A stretch of 64,000 nt of DNA from Rhizobium sp. S152 (lineage in GTDB: Bacteria > Pseudomonadota > Alphaproteobacteria > Rhizobiales > Rhizobiaceae): NCBI RefSeq assembly GCF_030380735.1, contig NZ_JAUDRZ010000025.1, forward strand, positions 124,001 to 188,000, read 5' to 3'. Position numbers and translations under genes: made by a program. The notes below the pieces were generated by a model, which did not search any database, was not told the origin of the DNA, and was given only the letters and a program-made list of their open reading frames with translations. The stretch's first letter is position 1. The number at the start of each line of letters is the position of its first letter. Shown here one piece after another: positions 25,971-35,085 of this stretch.

Positions 25971-27761
25971 TCAACTAACAAAGACCTGAACCACATGTGT
26001 TCGTAGGGTTTCGTCCGTGACGGGTTCCGTGGAATAGATAATGTCGCCGAGCCTTGTGACCAGAGCCACTTCGGTATCAGAAAGATTTGCTCGAAGGTGG
26101 AGCTTTTTGTGGCCGAACTGCCAGTCGATGAACAGGCACTGGTCAGGCGCTTCAACGATACTCCCCGCATATCCTTTCGCGCTCTCGAGCAAAGGAACAA
26201 TACTCTCTTTTCGCAGGGCGAGAAGCTTTCGGATGAATTCTGCCCAGGCTATCGCGCCTTCCGAGGCAGCCTCGTCCCAATTCACCTTGCTGTTCACAAA
26301 GGTCGACATATTGTTGGGGTCTGCAATATCTGCGGCCGATTTACCGGAAGGAATTCCGCCGAAGTTTTCTGCTTCCTTCGGTCGGTTTTCCCGGATCGCC
26401 TTTGCAATCTGACCATGGTAATCGGAGAAGAAGTGGAACGGTCTTAAGGATAGATGTTCGTCGCCCATGAACATCATCGGTATTTGAGGCGACAGCAGCA
26501 AGATTTCGGTGAGAGCTCGGTAAACCTGTCGATTGATGCCCAGATGCAAGCGGTCGCCAAGCGCCCGGTTGCCTATCTGATCATGGTTCTGTAGAAAGTG
26601 TATGAAAGCCGTCGGAGGAAGTGCTTCGGATGGCGGAGGATCGTCACTGACAATCGCCCTGCCCGGTCTGAGGTAGCCAGATGCCATCACCCGCCTGATC
26701 TGCCCCCAGATATCGTCCGTGAATGGCTCGTAATAGCCAGTCGCCTCTCCGGTGACGGCAACATGCACCGCATGGTGGAAGTCATCGTTCCAGTCGGCTT
26801 TGTAGTAGCGCCCACCGGGAGTCTCTTGCATGAGATCGGTGCCGTTGGCTGGGTTTTCGGTAATGAGGTGAACGTGCCGATCAGAGATTTTCTCTCGGAC
26901 CTCGATGGCAATTTGCTCGAGGATGTGGACGTCACTGCCATCTTCAATCTGATCGATGGCATCGAACCTCAGCCCGTCCAGGCGAAACTCGTGAAGCCAG
27001 TATAGTACGTTCTCCAGAAAATAGCTGCGGACCTCGGGCCGTTCATAGGCGATAGCTGCTCCCCAGGGTGTAGGGTCGCCCTTCCGGAAAAAGCCAGGGG
27101 CATATTGGCCAAGGTAATTACCTTCAGGTCCGAAGTGATTGTAGACGACATCCAGAAAAACCATCAGCCCGTGACCATGTGCGGCGTCAATGAATGCTTT
27201 TAGATCGTCGGGCGTTCCGTACGAGTTATGAGGTGCAAACTGCAGCACGCCATCGTAACCCCAGCCTCGGGTGCCAGGGAAGTGAGCCAATGGCATGACT
27301 TCGACAGCGGTGATTCCAAGGTCGGCCAGCAGTGGGAGCTTCGCCATCGCGGAACGAAAAGTCCCTTCGGTGGTCAAAGCTCCAATGTGGACCTCGTAGA
27401 CGACGGTCTCCTCCCATGGCCGGCCACTCCATTCGGGATGTCGCCAGCGGTAGCTGTCCGGATCCACAATTACCGAAGGACCTTCCAGACCATCGGATTG
27501 CAGACGCGACGCAGGATCACCAACAACCTTCCCGTCGGACAGGACGAACTGGTAACGAGCACCGAACGGAGCAGCGGTTTCTACAACATGCCACCCGTCC
27601 GGTGATCGCTGCATCGGGATATCGGCTTCGCCCAGCCTCAGACCAACCGATGTCTCAGCGGGAGCCCAAAGCTGAAAGCGGGTTTTCCCGCCCGACAATG
27701 CGACGGGGCCCCACCATTGGATCAAAGGCCGCGTCGCCCGCTTTTTCGTCTCGATGTTCAT
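25971..27761 (-). CDS. treZ: Malto-oligosyltrehalose trehalohydrolase
   Basis: A 596-residue GH13 enzyme that releases trehalose from maltooligosyl-trehalose made by TreY. An N-terminal CBM48-like domain (F-Q-L-W-A-P) is followed by the catalytic barrel: V-V-Y-N-H-F-G-P-E-G-N-Y, the nucleophile in G-L-R-F-D-A-I-D, the acid in I-T-E-N-P, and the stabiliser in L-Q-N-H-D-Q-I-G-N. Full length. It overlaps the SDR gene by 4 bases. TreY and TreX are not nearby, so the partner must be elsewhere. Trehalose protects against osmotic and drying stress. Confidence 0.93.
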   Translation of the reverse strand: MNIETKKRATRPLIQWWGPVALSGGKTRFQLWAPAETSVGLRLGEADIPMQRSPDGWHVVETAAPFGARYQFVLSDGKVVGDPASRLQSDGLEGPSVIVDPDSYRWRHPEWSGRPWEETVVYEVHIGALTTEGTFRSAMAKLPLLADLGITAVEVMPLAHFPGTRGWGYDGVLQFAPHNSYGTPDDLKAFIDAAHGHGLMVFLDVVYNHFGPEGNYLGQYAPGFFRKGDPTPWGAAIAYERPEVRSYFLENVLYWLHEFRLDGLRFDAIDQIEDGSDVHILEQIAIEVREKISDRHVHLITENPANGTDLMQETPGGRYYKADWNDDFHHAVHVAVTGEATGYYEPFTDDIWGQIRRVMASGYLRPGRAIVSDDPPPSEALPPTAFIHFLQNHDQIGNRALGDRLHLGINRQVYRALTEILLLSPQIPMMFMGDEHLSLRPFHFFSDYHGQIAKAIRENRPKEAENFGGIPSGKSAADIADPNNMSTFVNSKVNWDEAASEGAIAWAEFIRKLLALRKESIVPLLESAKGYAGSIVEAPDQCLFIDWQFGHKKLHLRANLSDTEVALVTRLGDIIYSTEPVTDETLRTHVVQVFVS

Positions 27762-28534
27762 CTCAGCAGCCCCTGCCCGCCGTCCACCCAGATTGGCGAC
27801 CCAGTGATATGTCGTGACTTTTCGGAAGCAAGGAATGCAATGACTTCGGCGACGTCTTTGCTTGTTCCCGGTTTCCCGCCGGTGATTGGAACCTGTCCCT
27901 CAGGCCAGATAACTGGAATGGCTGTTTCGCTCTCGGCTCTGAGATCAGTGTTTTCATCGATATTGGTCTCGATCTCGCCGGGGCAAACCGCGTTGATCCT
28001 GATGTGATGTCGGGCCAGTTCCAAGGCCAGTTGCTGGACCATCGCCACTTGGGCGGCCTTCGTCGCAGTATACGCTGTTGCACCCGGCGTGGTGAACGTT
28101 CTGGTGCCGTTGATTGATGAGACTACGATGATCGAGCCTCCGCCCGATCGCTTGAGGTGCGGCACGGTCGACCTTAGCGTCAAAAACGTGCCCGCCAGGT
28201 TCACCGTGATGGTGCGATTCCATTCGTCGAGTGTCAAATCGTCGATCGGAGCCCAAACGCCATTGATACCCGCATTAGCAACGACGACGTCCAGACGGGC
28301 GAAGCGATCGAGCAAAAAGCCAACTGCGGCCTTCATCTGGGGCTCCGAGGCGATGTCGGCATCTAGTGGTATTGCCGTCCCGCCTGCGGCTTCGATTTCC
28401 GAAACTGCATCGCGCAGTTCGTCCGGACTGTGGCCCAAGATGCCGACATCGTAGCCCTCTTTTGCCAGCGCTTGCGCTGCCGCGCGTCCGATACCGGAGC
28501 CGCCGCCGGTTACCAGTGCTACCTTTTTGCTCAT
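27758..28534 (-). CDS. Short-chain dehydrogenase/reductase
   Basis: 258 residues of the classical SDR family: cofactor motif T-G-G-G-S-G-I-G-R, N-A-G-I-N, catalytic Ser (V-V-S-S) and Y-T-A-T-K (YxxxK), and the C-terminal G-S-P-I-W-V-D-G-G. NAD(P)-dependent alcohol or sugar oxidoreductase; substrate unknown. Its stop overlaps the treZ start (ATGA), indicating co-translation. Confidence 0.9.
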   Translation of the reverse strand: MSKKVALVTGGGSGIGRAAAQALAKEGYDVGILGHSPDELRDAVSEIEAAGGTAIPLDADIASEPQMKAAVGFLLDRFARLDVVVANAGINGVWAPIDDLTLDEWNRTITVNLAGTFLTLRSTVPHLKRSGGGSIIVVSSINGTRTFTTPGATAYTATKAAQVAMVQQLALELARHHIRINAVCPGEIETNIDENTDLRAESETAIPVIWPEGQVPITGGKPGTSKDVAEVIAFLASEKSRHITGSPIWVDGGQGLLR

Positions 28535-28609
28535 TTTCTATCCTTGCTCATTGCGACCAAAAAGATTCACCGACAATCAACCCACAAATCCTCTCAAGCG
28601 GATGACGGC

Positions 28610-30415
28610 TTACTTGGCGGCAAGCTTTCGTTCGAAGGTGCCGACGAGCTGGCCTTTCGCCAGGACATGACCTTCCATCGCTTTCAAAACCTCGTCTCGC
28701 TTTGCACCCGGTTCGACCCCGAGGGTGTCCGTGTCGAGTGCAAAAATTTGGAAGTGGTAGTGGTGAGGAGGATCACCGGCCGGTTGCCTTGGACCGGTAT
28801 AGCCCAATGAGCCTCGGCTGTTTGCGCCCTGCTTCATGTTCTTAGGGTCCTGCAGGACCGGGGAGCCCGGAATTCCTTCACGCAATTTGGTGGTCGTAGA
28901 CGGAAGGTCAAATGCAACCCAGTGCGTGAACGGCTTCGGTTTCGCAGCATCGGGGTCGTCGGCAATCAACACAAAGGATTTTGTTCCCGTTGGCGCTCCT
29001 TTCCACTCCAGTGAGGGCGACGCATCGTCTCCATCGGCTGAAAATTGCACCGGGATCGGACCGTCTTCTGGAAACGAGCCTTCTACAGTTATCGGATCAG
29101 AGGACTTGGCATCCGCGAGCTCGATCGCGATCTTTGAGAATGGCGTATCAGCAATCACATTCGGAATAGCAGTCGTTGCCGCACTGTCTTTGAAAGCGCC
29201 TGCGTATGTCACTTTATAGATAACGCCGTTGCTGTCATCTGCGACGAACAACGAGCCGTCGCTGCCCATGGCGATCCCCGTCAGCCGTCCGAGATAACCA
29301 TATTTGCCGTTGTCTTGTTTCAGCAGAAAGCCTTCCAGAAACTTCTCGAAGGCGACAGGCTTTCCATTTTCGAAGTTGACGCGAACGACTTCGTAACCGC
29401 TGGGCGGTCGACGGTTCCACGATCCCCGCATGGCTATAAAGGCATCACCACGATAGTCGACCGGAAAGGCCTTTCCACTGTAAAACGCCATCTGCATCGG
29501 CGCGCTGTGAGGGGTATAGCCCAGCAATGGTTCTGCAGAATGTCTCGCCCATTGTTCGAGGGTGACACCCTCTGGTGGGTTGATGTGCGGGTTGATCCCG
29601 CTCATTCCGTAGACGTACGGCCAACCGTACTTCTTGCCCTGTTCTATGTGGTTCAACTCTTCGATCTGTACCTGGTCGCCGAGCCAATCAATCCCGTGGT
29701 CCACACCGTACAGGGCGCCCTTCGATGGCTCCCAGGCAAACCCGATCGTATTTCGCAGGCCCGACGCGAAGATCGAACGGGTTTTGCCGTCTTTGCTGGC
29801 GCGCAGGATCGTCGCGTTCTCTGGATTGTCTTCCTGACACTCGTTGCATGTGCTGCCGACAGAAATGTAGAGCATTCCGTCTGGCCCGACGTTGATCGTT
29901 CGGTTGGCGTGCTGTCCAGCATCCGGCAGATCGTTGATGATCCTTGTCAGTGTTCCGAAGGTTCCATCGGGGTTGATGGTCGCGCTGTAGACGTCGTGAA
30001 TGGTCGCCAGATACACGGTCTCGCCCGCGATAGCGATCCCATGCATGTTGGGGCGACTCGCCACAGTCTTCACCACGTCGGCGCGTCCATCGCCATTGGT
30101 GTCCTTGATCATGATCACGTCGCCCACGCTTCGACGCGTCGCATAGAGCGTCCCGTCAGCGGCGACCGCAAGCATCCTCGGATTGATAAGGTCACGAGCA
30201 TAGACCTGCACATTAAAACCCTGCGGCACCTTCAAAAGGTCCGAAAGCTTTTCATTGTCAGTGACAGCGAGCTTCTCAGGCTCGAGGATTGATCCCTCGA
30301 TCGTCACATCTGATGCCACGCCGACATCGCCTTTAATTTGGGCCTGCACCATGGGCGCCGAGCCGAGCGCTGCCAGCGAGATTGAAACATACAGTCCAGA
30401 TTTTTCGAAAGCCAT
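28610..30415 (-). CDS. Secreted PQQ-type sugar dehydrogenase fused to a PEBP (YbhB/YbcL) domain
   Basis: A 601-residue exported protein. A signal peptide (about residues 1-25, A-P-M-V-Q-A-Q) precedes a six-bladed beta-propeller of the soluble glucose/sorbosone dehydrogenase family (about 50-410: N-P-R-M-L-A-V-A, N-M-H-G-I-A-I, S-G-L-R-N-T-I-G, G-V-D-H-G-I-D). Residues about 440-600 form a phosphatidylethanolamine-binding-protein domain (L-I-A-D-D-P-D-A, F-T-H-W-V, H-Y-H-F-Q-I-F-A-L-D). The start at 30415 follows GGGGGG and begins the signal peptide; an in-frame extension to 30487 is unlikely. The two-domain fusion is uncommon. Confidence 0.88.
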   Translation of the reverse strand: MAFEKSGLYVSISLAALGSAPMVQAQIKGDVGVASDVTIEGSILEPEKLAVTDNEKLSDLLKVPQGFNVQVYARDLINPRMLAVAADGTLYATRRSVGDVIMIKDTNGDGRADVVKTVASRPNMHGIAIAGETVYLATIHDVYSATINPDGTFGTLTRIINDLPDAGQHANRTINVGPDGMLYISVGSTCNECQEDNPENATILRASKDGKTRSIFASGLRNTIGFAWEPSKGALYGVDHGIDWLGDQVQIEELNHIEQGKKYGWPYVYGMSGINPHINPPEGVTLEQWARHSAEPLLGYTPHSAPMQMAFYSGKAFPVDYRGDAFIAMRGSWNRRPPSGYEVVRVNFENGKPVAFEKFLEGFLLKQDNGKYGYLGRLTGIAMGSDGSLFVADDSNGVIYKVTYAGAFKDSAATTAIPNVIADTPFSKIAIELADAKSSDPITVEGSFPEDGPIPVQFSADGDDASPSLEWKGAPTGTKSFVLIADDPDAAKPKPFTHWVAFDLPSTTTKLREGIPGSPVLQDPKNMKQGANSRGSLGYTGPRQPAGDPPHHYHFQIFALDTDTLGVEPGAKRDEVLKAMEGHVLAKGQLVGTFERKLAAK

Positions 30416-30460
30416 TTCCCCCCCAATCCCGGCGTGACGACACTGCCGATCTACGGCGGG

Positions 30461-30485
30461 AACCTCGTTTGAACGGGAAAGTTCC
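30461..30485 (-). promoter_or_regulatory. Near-consensus EcfG-type promoter for the sugar dehydrogenase gene
   Basis: Minus strand GGAAC-N16-GGTT (consensus CGTT), 45 bases before the chosen start. One mismatch. Confidence 0.5.
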
Positions 30486-30759
30486 ATTTTATCGACAGGT
30501 GTGTCGTTGATTACAAGGAATCCCGCAAAAGCCTGCTGCCCAGTCGGCCAAATTTTACGATGCTCCTCAATTCAGAAGCTCAAACCACTCCCGAAGTGCA
30601 GCAGCGGCGGCTGAACTAGCAGACAATATTCTACCAGTCCTCGCGAACCAGGATATAAAGCGTCGAACTCTGCGACTACGCGAATGCGCATGTCATGTGG
30701 AGACGCCCGGAAGGTGCGAGCATCGAATGATGGACACGGCGAGAGTGCGGACATTTGGC

Positions 30760-30995
30760 TCACTTCCGCTTCGTCATGGCAGGTTCACCGCTCACTTCGA
30801 TCCAAACAGGCGCGTAGTAGCTTGTTGCTCCCAGGCGCGAAAGACCTTGTCGGCACTTCCAGCGGTAATCGACCAAAATGGGCGACGCTGTGACGCGGGT
30901 CGTTGGATAGCCGCCGGGCTCGCGATGTTTTCGATGTTGAAGCGAATGGAGTTCGACGGGAAGGCCATGCTGTTCGGACCAGCGACCGATTCCAC
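30760..30995 (-). pseudogene. Possible exonuclease III-like C-terminal relic
   Basis: A minus frame ends Y-Y-A-P-V-W-I-E-V-S, close to the D-H-A-P-V-W-I-E-L-S end of the exonuclease III fragment at 37559; the catalytic D-H is replaced by Y-Y. The rest of the 30.5-31.1 kb stretch has no recognisable gene. Only about 20 residues support the match. Confidence 0.35.
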
Positions 30996-31075
30996 GTCGC
31001 CCTTCCTCCGCTGGAGGCCAAGGCATCATTCATACCCTCGCCGTCCAATGTCATAGCGGTCACAGCGCTATGACC

Positions 31076-31330
31076 TTAGAGATCAAGATCGGTGGCGGAT
31101 GCGCCCTCCCCATCCTCCACGGCACCTTCCGCCGGCGTACCTATCGCGTCCGCTGCCGCACTTCGTTTGAGCGTCCCTCCACGGGGCGCTCGCTTCGTTT
31201 CTCTCTTTCTGACCTTGTCGACAGCATCCCGCAGCCCCTTTGCGGCGTCGGAGGCGAATTGAGCGCGTCGCACGTCCGCACCCTCAATGGTCCTGCTGTC
31301 GTCCGTAGCCGAATGTTTTTGTTCACCCAT
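31076..31330 (-). CDS. Small hypothetical protein
   Basis: 84 residues, charged, with a helical G-L-R-D-A-V-D-K-V-R-K-R-E-T-K segment and an acidic tail. The ATG follows GAGGGGAAGAGG. Not recognised. A second minus frame starting at 31431 overlaps it and is less convincing. Confidence 0.5.
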   Translation of the reverse strand: MGEQKHSATDDSRTIEGADVRRAQFASDAAKGLRDAVDKVRKRETKRAPRGGTLKRSAAADAIGTPAEGAVEDGEGASATDLDL

Positions 31331-31774
31331 AGCCTCTTCCCCTCAGCGTTGTTGATTGGCTTACCTGCATAGTCAACCAAGGTGGCTGCGATCAGTTCCG
31401 ACGTGCGCGTTTTAACTTTGCTTTGAGCCATGTTACTCAGGCTGACCGCTGTTCTTGCGGCCTGCGGAGCCGCGCTCGACGAAAGATCGTCTAGAGGCCA
31501 ACAACTTCATCGGCTGAGTTCCATTAGATGTAACATAGATGCGAACTGACGGAGGGTGAGATGTCCTTGATGCATTCCATTGACGATGTTGTAGCTTCGG
31601 AAACCTTGCGGAAGTGAATCGCCGTCATTCGTCGCCTACCTCGTCACATAGCCATAGATTCGGTGCATTGGTCCGAGAGCGGAGATAGACGGGTGCCTGT
31701 TCAGCCATTGCGGAGAAATCGCCTCGTGGACGGCGGCATTTTTCGCGGAACTTGTGGATTGCTAGACGTTGTCC
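31331..31774. other. Gap without confident gene
   Basis: No recognisable domain. The right end carries the promoter of the DUF2934-receiver gene, including a second GGAAC-N15-CGTT at 31747 with one-base-short spacing. Confidence 0.5.
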
Positions 31775-31799
31775 GGAACCGGCGGCATGTCTCCGCGTT
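31775..31799 (+). promoter_or_regulatory. Exact EcfG-type promoter
   Basis: GGAAC-N16-CGTT, the alphaproteobacterial general stress consensus, with its -10 ending 21 bases before the start of the DUF2934-receiver gene. Confidence 0.8.
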
Positions 31800-31820
31800 T
31801 CTTGGGCATCGGAGGACATC

Positions 31821-32336
31821 ATGCAGCACGACGATTATAACTGGATCAGCGTTCGGGCCCACGAAATCTGGCAATCGGAAGGTTGTCCAGGTGGTCGAGA
31901 TCGCGAGCACTGGACACAGGCGGTCGCCGAATGGAAAGGACGCGAGCATTCTTCGGAAGCACCCAGCAATACATTGCGGGATCACGTTAATCGGGTGCTT
32001 GTTGTAGACGACGAACCACTGATACGCTTCGCTGCGGTCGAGGCGTTGGAAGATGCCGGATTTGAGGTCCTCGAAGCCGGCAATGCCGACGAGGCTCTAG
32101 TCCTTTTGCAACAAAATGATGTTGATGCGGTTTTCACAGACGTCAATATGCCCGGCACCACAGACGGGCTAGGGCTGATGGCACATGTCCGCGCGCGGTC
32201 GCCACAGACTCGCGTGATCGTCACGTCGGGACATGTCCGGCTTGGGGCCTTCGACCTTTCAAGCGGTGTGTCCTTCATCCCCAAGCCTTATAGACACGAC
32301 GTGATCGTCGGAATGCTTAAAGCGCCTGGGAATTAG
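31821..32336 (+). CDS. DUF2934-receiver domain fusion protein
   Basis: 171 residues. The N-terminal 40 are a DUF2934 unit (R-A-H-E-I-W-Q-S-E-G-C-P-G-G ... E-H-W); the rest is a response-regulator receiver domain: V-L-V-V-D-D-E-P, phospho-acceptor Asp in A-V-F-T-D-V-N-M-P, V-T-S-G-H and F-I-P-K-P-Y. No output domain follows. The ATG after GGAGGACATC is preferred over an in-frame extension to 31752. Expression under EcfG is predicted. This fusion ties the DUF2934 family directly to phosphorelay signalling. Confidence 0.85.
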   Translation: MQHDDYNWISVRAHEIWQSEGCPGGRDREHWTQAVAEWKGREHSSEAPSNTLRDHVNRVLVVDDEPLIRFAAVEALEDAGFEVLEAGNADEALVLLQQNDVDAVFTDVNMPGTTDGLGLMAHVRARSPQTRVIVTSGHVRLGAFDLSSGVSFIPKPYRHDVIVGMLKAPGN

Positions 32337-32459
32337 AAGCTACTCGGGGTTGCCCGTGGATTGGCGCAGATCGAGTCTACCCGCGCTTGTTGGCGAACCG
32401 AGAACGCCGAGTTCAAGGCTTGGGCCTCAAAAAGCGAGCCCGCAACGAGATTTTGTTCT

Positions 32460-32699
32460 TCAGTCAGCGCTCGATGTCGATGGCGGTCGGATGTCTGTCG
32501 CTAGTCGGCCACCATGCTCGCCATTGAACTCATCGTTTGCGTCTTGATTGATTTGAGTGACTTTCGCCGTCTCCGTGTCGTTGCCGCGCCCCTTCTCTGC
32601 GGCGCGATCCCAATGCTCAAGGTCGCGACCCTCCGGTCGGCCCTCATCTTCCCAAATCTTGTATGCTCGTTCGCGCTGTTGCTGCTCAAGGTCTTCCAT
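32460..32699 (-). CDS. DUF2934 protein
   Basis: 79 residues: DUF2934 core R-A-Y-K-I-W-E-D-E-G-R-P-E-G ... E-H-W at the start, then a disordered Asn/Asp/Thr-rich tail. Monocistronic, with an exact EcfG-type promoter immediately upstream. Confidence 0.82.
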   Translation of the reverse strand: MEDLEQQQRERAYKIWEDEGRPEGRDLEHWDRAAEKGRGNDTETAKVTQINQDANDEFNGEHGGRLATDIRPPSTSSAD

Positions 32700-32727
32700 T
32701 CCAATCCTCCTTCAGTTGGAAAGTTGG

Positions 32728-32752
32728 AACGTCGCTTGAGGTTGCATGTTCC
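32728..32752 (-). promoter_or_regulatory. Exact EcfG-type promoter
   Basis: GGAAC-N16-CGTT on the minus strand, about 28 bases before the DUF2934 start at 32699. Confidence 0.8.
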
Positions 32753-32922
32753 ATCACACAGACTAGTGCGCGACTACAATTTCTTTGCGAGGAAAATTGA
32801 TCGTGGTGGCCTCGACGACATCGACCGCAATCTCATGCCGCGACGGCCCCCTACATCAGCGGGTTTCTGCGCGTGTCGTCTAGTCGAGGGCCAACTCTGA
32901 ACCGATGCTCCAACGTAGCTCG

Positions 32923-33756
32923 TCAAGACGGAAGGAGGAGGTCGGCTGCACCGTGAACGTCAGCGACTTCAGAGTATGGGAGCCAGTCAGGATTCCCCTT
33001 CTCATTCCGCCTATTCACCCAGATGGCTCGGAAACCAAGCTCATGGCGGGCTTTCATATCCCAATACATCCCCATGGCAACATGCACAGTCTCGTCTGCA
33101 TTCACGCCAATATTGCGATAGGCATGCTCAAAGAACTTCCGCGAGGGCTTGTAAGCCTGCGCTTGTTCCGCGGTGATGACGTAATCGAACGGAACACCGA
33201 TGCCTTCGACCGTCGGCGCGATCAGGTCGTCATCGGAATTCGTGAAGATCGCCAACTTGTAGCGTTCACGAAGCCGCCCTAGCGCGTCTGGAACGTCGGG
33301 ATGCGGCCCCATCGTCTTAGGCGAGTTCGCGATCCGCTCAAGATCATCATCGTGTAACTGCAAACCATGCATTCGGAACGCCGCACGAAAGCCGGAGCGC
33401 AGAATGTCCTGGTACAGCCTGTGAGGCTTTTCGGCCGTCGCTCGTCTTGCTTCCTTTGAAAAAGCTTCAAGGATCTGTCTGGCGTCCAAATCTTTTCGAT
33501 CGCCAGATGCAGCCCTACCCACCTCGCGCAAGAGCACTTCGTACCACTGCACAAGAGTGCCGTAGCAATCGAATGTGATGATCTTAGGAGTAGGGTTGAT
33601 ATTGAATGGCGGTTCCGGTGCGTAGCTCGGTTCCGGCGGAACTCTCTCAAGGGAAAGGTTCTTCACGGCCCGGTTTGCGGCCGCTTCGACTGAATCGAAC
33701 GACCGTTTCTTCGCGGGCCAGTCGCTTGGCCGCTCGCCGTCCGAGCCGCCAGTCAT
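32923..33756 (-). CDS. HAD-superfamily hydrolase, haloacid dehalogenase type II-like
   Basis: 277 residues. After a 55-residue N-terminal extension the HAD core shows F-D-C-Y-G-T-L-V (nucleophile Asp), I-F-T-N-S-D-D-D, the Lys in Y-K-P-S-R-K-F-F, and the fourth motif around Y-W-D-M-K-A. This fits 2-haloacid dehalogenase-type enzymes, though many relatives are phosphatases. The extension is not typical. It overlaps the preceding small gene by 4 bases. Confidence 0.8.
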   Translation of the reverse strand: MTGGSDGERPSDWPAKKRSFDSVEAAANRAVKNLSLERVPPEPSYAPEPPFNINPTPKIITFDCYGTLVQWYEVLLREVGRAASGDRKDLDARQILEAFSKEARRATAEKPHRLYQDILRSGFRAAFRMHGLQLHDDDLERIANSPKTMGPHPDVPDALGRLRERYKLAIFTNSDDDLIAPTVEGIGVPFDYVITAEQAQAYKPSRKFFEHAYRNIGVNADETVHVAMGMYWDMKARHELGFRAIWVNRRNEKGNPDWLPYSEVADVHGAADLLLPS

Positions 33757-33983
33757 GACTCGGCCGAGGTAACGTGCCCAGCAAGTTCGTCTTTGCTGAT
33801 GAAGATGTCCGTAGCTCCCGCCTCGTGATCTGGGTGCGAAACTAGGATTTCGATATCTTCTGGAAGCTCGAGCGCTTGTTCAGCGCTCATCAGGCCGACA
33901 GGAATCGGATCACCGTCCGATGTGACAGCTACTTCGACGATTTTGGTCAGCTTATCCAAGTCTATCTCCTCCGGTTGCAACAA
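33753..33983 (-). CDS. Small acidic hypothetical protein
   Basis: 76 residues, acidic, probably alpha/beta (I-P-V-G-L-M-S-A-E-Q-A-L-E-L-P, I-F-I-S-K-D-E-L). Its stop overlaps the start of the HAD hydrolase, so they form an operon. Not recognised. Confidence 0.6.
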   Translation of the reverse strand: MLQPEEIDLDKLTKIVEVAVTSDGDPIPVGLMSAEQALELPEDIEILVSHPDHEAGATDIFISKDELAGHVTSAES

Positions 33984-34002
33984 ATCTTATATCAATCTAC
34001 TA

Positions 34003-34605
34003 TCAGCGGAGCGCCGTCTCGTCCCCCACCGTCGGACCGTGGCAAATCCGCCGTTGCCCGCCATACGGCTGGTAGGTGTTGTCCTCAGCCCTATAGGACC
34101 GGTACCGCGATGCACACCAGGTTGCCACGCGCTCTGTCACCGGCTTCGACTGTGCGACCTGATCTTCGGAATATAGCGAGACAGATGAGCTGGTTTCAAA
34201 CGGGGACGAACATCTTCTGACCTCGCCGCTGAACGCTCGGTAAGAGTTTGTCGCTGGATGGAACGAATGGTATCGGCTAGCGCACCAATTAAAATGTTCG
34301 GTCGGCAAGGGCCGCTCGTTGGCCGCAGGAGACAGCGAGGTCGCAACATTCTGCTCTGCTGCTAACGGGCTACCGGTGGTTCGTAGAGGTGACGAGGCGT
34401 ATCTCGATAGAACCGCAGGCATCCGCTCGAACGTTTGTGCGGCCCGATCGATCTTAACCGGCGTCGACGTCCAAAGGTCAGACGCTCCCGTTGTCATCGA
34501 CGACGAACCCTCGGATCCTTGGAAAACTGAAGTAACGGACGCGACTCCAAGCGATGCCCCAACAGCGCAAGCCAGTCCGAAAGCGAGAGAGGCGATTGCC
34601 TTCAT
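34003..34605 (-). CDS. BA14K-like secreted protein with two repeats
   Basis: 200 residues: signal peptide (residues 1-25), a Ser/Thr-rich spacer, then two BA14K-type modules (W-C-A-S-R-Y-H-S-F and W-C-A-S-R-Y-R-S-Y-R, each followed by a Y-x-x-[FY]-x-G and a Cys). BA14K is a Brucella/rhizobial surface protein with lectin-like activity. The Met at 34605 begins the signal peptide. Having two modules is unusual; single ones are the norm. Confidence 0.8.
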   Translation of the reverse strand: MKAIASLAFGLACAVGASLGVASVTSVFQGSEGSSSMTTGASDLWTSTPVKIDRAAQTFERMPAVLSRYASSPLRTTGSPLAAEQNVATSLSPAANERPLPTEHFNWCASRYHSFHPATNSYRAFSGEVRRCSSPFETSSSVSLYSEDQVAQSKPVTERVATWCASRYRSYRAEDNTYQPYGGQRRICHGPTVGDETALR

Positions 34606-35085
34606 GACGTTCCCCAGATGCCAAACCATTCTTGCAGGGCAAACGCAGTAGACCTCAAACCGTTCAATCGTACGGCAAAAATTGTCGCTATCCAGCCGAT
34701 GTGGTTAGAGCACAGGCTCGCGAAAGCGCTGCGCCGACAAAGGCCTTTCACTTGATGACGACTGCGTGCGGCTGGTTATAGCTGCGTTACAACTTAGAAA
34801 AGATGGTGACGATCCATGAGACCAATCGATCCTTCGCTGATCTGTGTTTCTGTCCAATAGATCCAGAGCCCCGCAGAGCTGGTCGTGTCGGCAAGGCCCG
34901 ACCCTCCATTAAGGCCGGACCATCCAATTGCTGCCAAGATGAGGCTGGAAGCACGGCGGCGGTCGATTTAATTCATCGGATGGCACCGGTTACCGGAGCT
35001 AGCAAGCCGATTTCCGGCCGTGCAGCTAAAAACATTTCAGCCAGTCGTTGAACTCCCGGCCTTGTATACCAGGCAGGCGTTCAGT
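34606..35085. other. Gap without recognisable gene
   Basis: About 480 bases between BA14K and PagL-like genes. No terminator or RNA that I can support. Confidence 0.5.

Noticed and set aside
31141..31431. 96-codon minus-strand frame overlapping the small gene at 31076
   Set aside because: Overlaps most of a frame with a better ribosome site; only its first 40 residues look protein-like.
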